Below, in pieces: positions 18,014 to 18,091 of a stretch of 18,091 nucleotides of DNA. How positions within the stretch are numbered: position 1 is the first letter of the stretch; every line of letters starts with the position of its first letter. Under the pieces are notes generated by a model that had not been told where the DNA came from, made no database searches, and saw only the letters and a program-made list of their open reading frames with translations. This DNA comes from Ichthyophonus hoferi (lineage: Eukaryota > Opisthokonta > Ichthyosporea > Ichthyophonida > Ichthyophonidae), in assembly GCA_002751075.1 (NCBI GenBank), contig NAOQ01000314.1:36161-54251 (forward strand). Direction: 5' to 3'. Made by a program: the position numbers and the translations under genes.

Positions 18014-18091
18014 GATAATATAATATAATATAGTATAGTGTAGTATAGTATAGTATAGTATAGTATAGTATAGTATAGTATAGTATAGTAT
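18014..18091. repeat. AGTAT pentanucleotide array at right edge
   Basis: About fifteen units, becoming perfect toward the end, and running off the window in the intron before exon 1. Confidence 0.92.

Noticed and set aside
1-18091. Transposons, retroelements, viral relics, tRNA genes, CRISPR
   Set aside because: No reverse transcriptase, transposase, capsid or integrase motifs, no terminal repeats, no tRNA-like fold and no spaced palindromic repeats were seen while reading both strands; a repeat-library search could still find decayed copies.

Overview
The window is an AT-rich, intron-rich stretch of nuclear eukaryotic DNA. It lies entirely inside one protein-coding gene on the minus strand, and the gene runs off both edges. 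The gene is a Diaphanous-related formin, an actin nucleator and elongator controlled by Rho-family GTPases. I could follow 26 exons (125..17966, read from high to low coordinates). They join with GT-AG introns and unbroken reading phase into 2930 coding bases, about 976 residues. The start codon, the N-terminal GTPase-binding region, the stop codon and any DAD lie outside the window.

Layout in coding order. FH3 / Diaphanous-inhibitory-domain helical repeats: exons 1-6 (17966 down to 14224). Dimerisation helix and coiled coil: exons 7-11 (13679 down to 10762). FH1 proline-rich profilin-binding segment: exon 12 (9750..10184) and the start of exon 13. FH2 actin-binding domain: exons 13-24 (9222 down to 676). 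Charged C-terminal tail: exons 24-26 (down to 125). The FH3 part reads like Dia, while the FH2 part looks closest to FMNL/DAAM formins. Orthology is therefore left open and no symbol is given.

Everything else is intron, mostly 140-1360 bases long. The introns are full of simple repeats: TAA/AAC trinucleotides, TACA tetranucleotides, and a recurring family of pentanucleotides (ATAGT, ATAAT, ATGTT, ATCCA, AACCA). There are also a 28-base minisatellite, purine-rich tracts and CATACA/TGTATG arrays. I saw no second gene, tRNA, rRNA, transposon or viral element.

The most interesting part is the intron between exons 2 and 3 (16126..17140). It holds three diverged copies of a donor-flanking segment. 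Two of these sit next to short GC-richer open segments with splice-like ends, and their phases only fit if they are used as alternatives to each other. This could be a small alternative-exon cluster in the regulatory FH3 domain. The organism cannot be named from this sequence. High intron density and AT-rich, microsatellite-laden introns fit an early-branching animal such as a sponge, or an intron-rich protist such as a foraminiferan, but this is only a guess.
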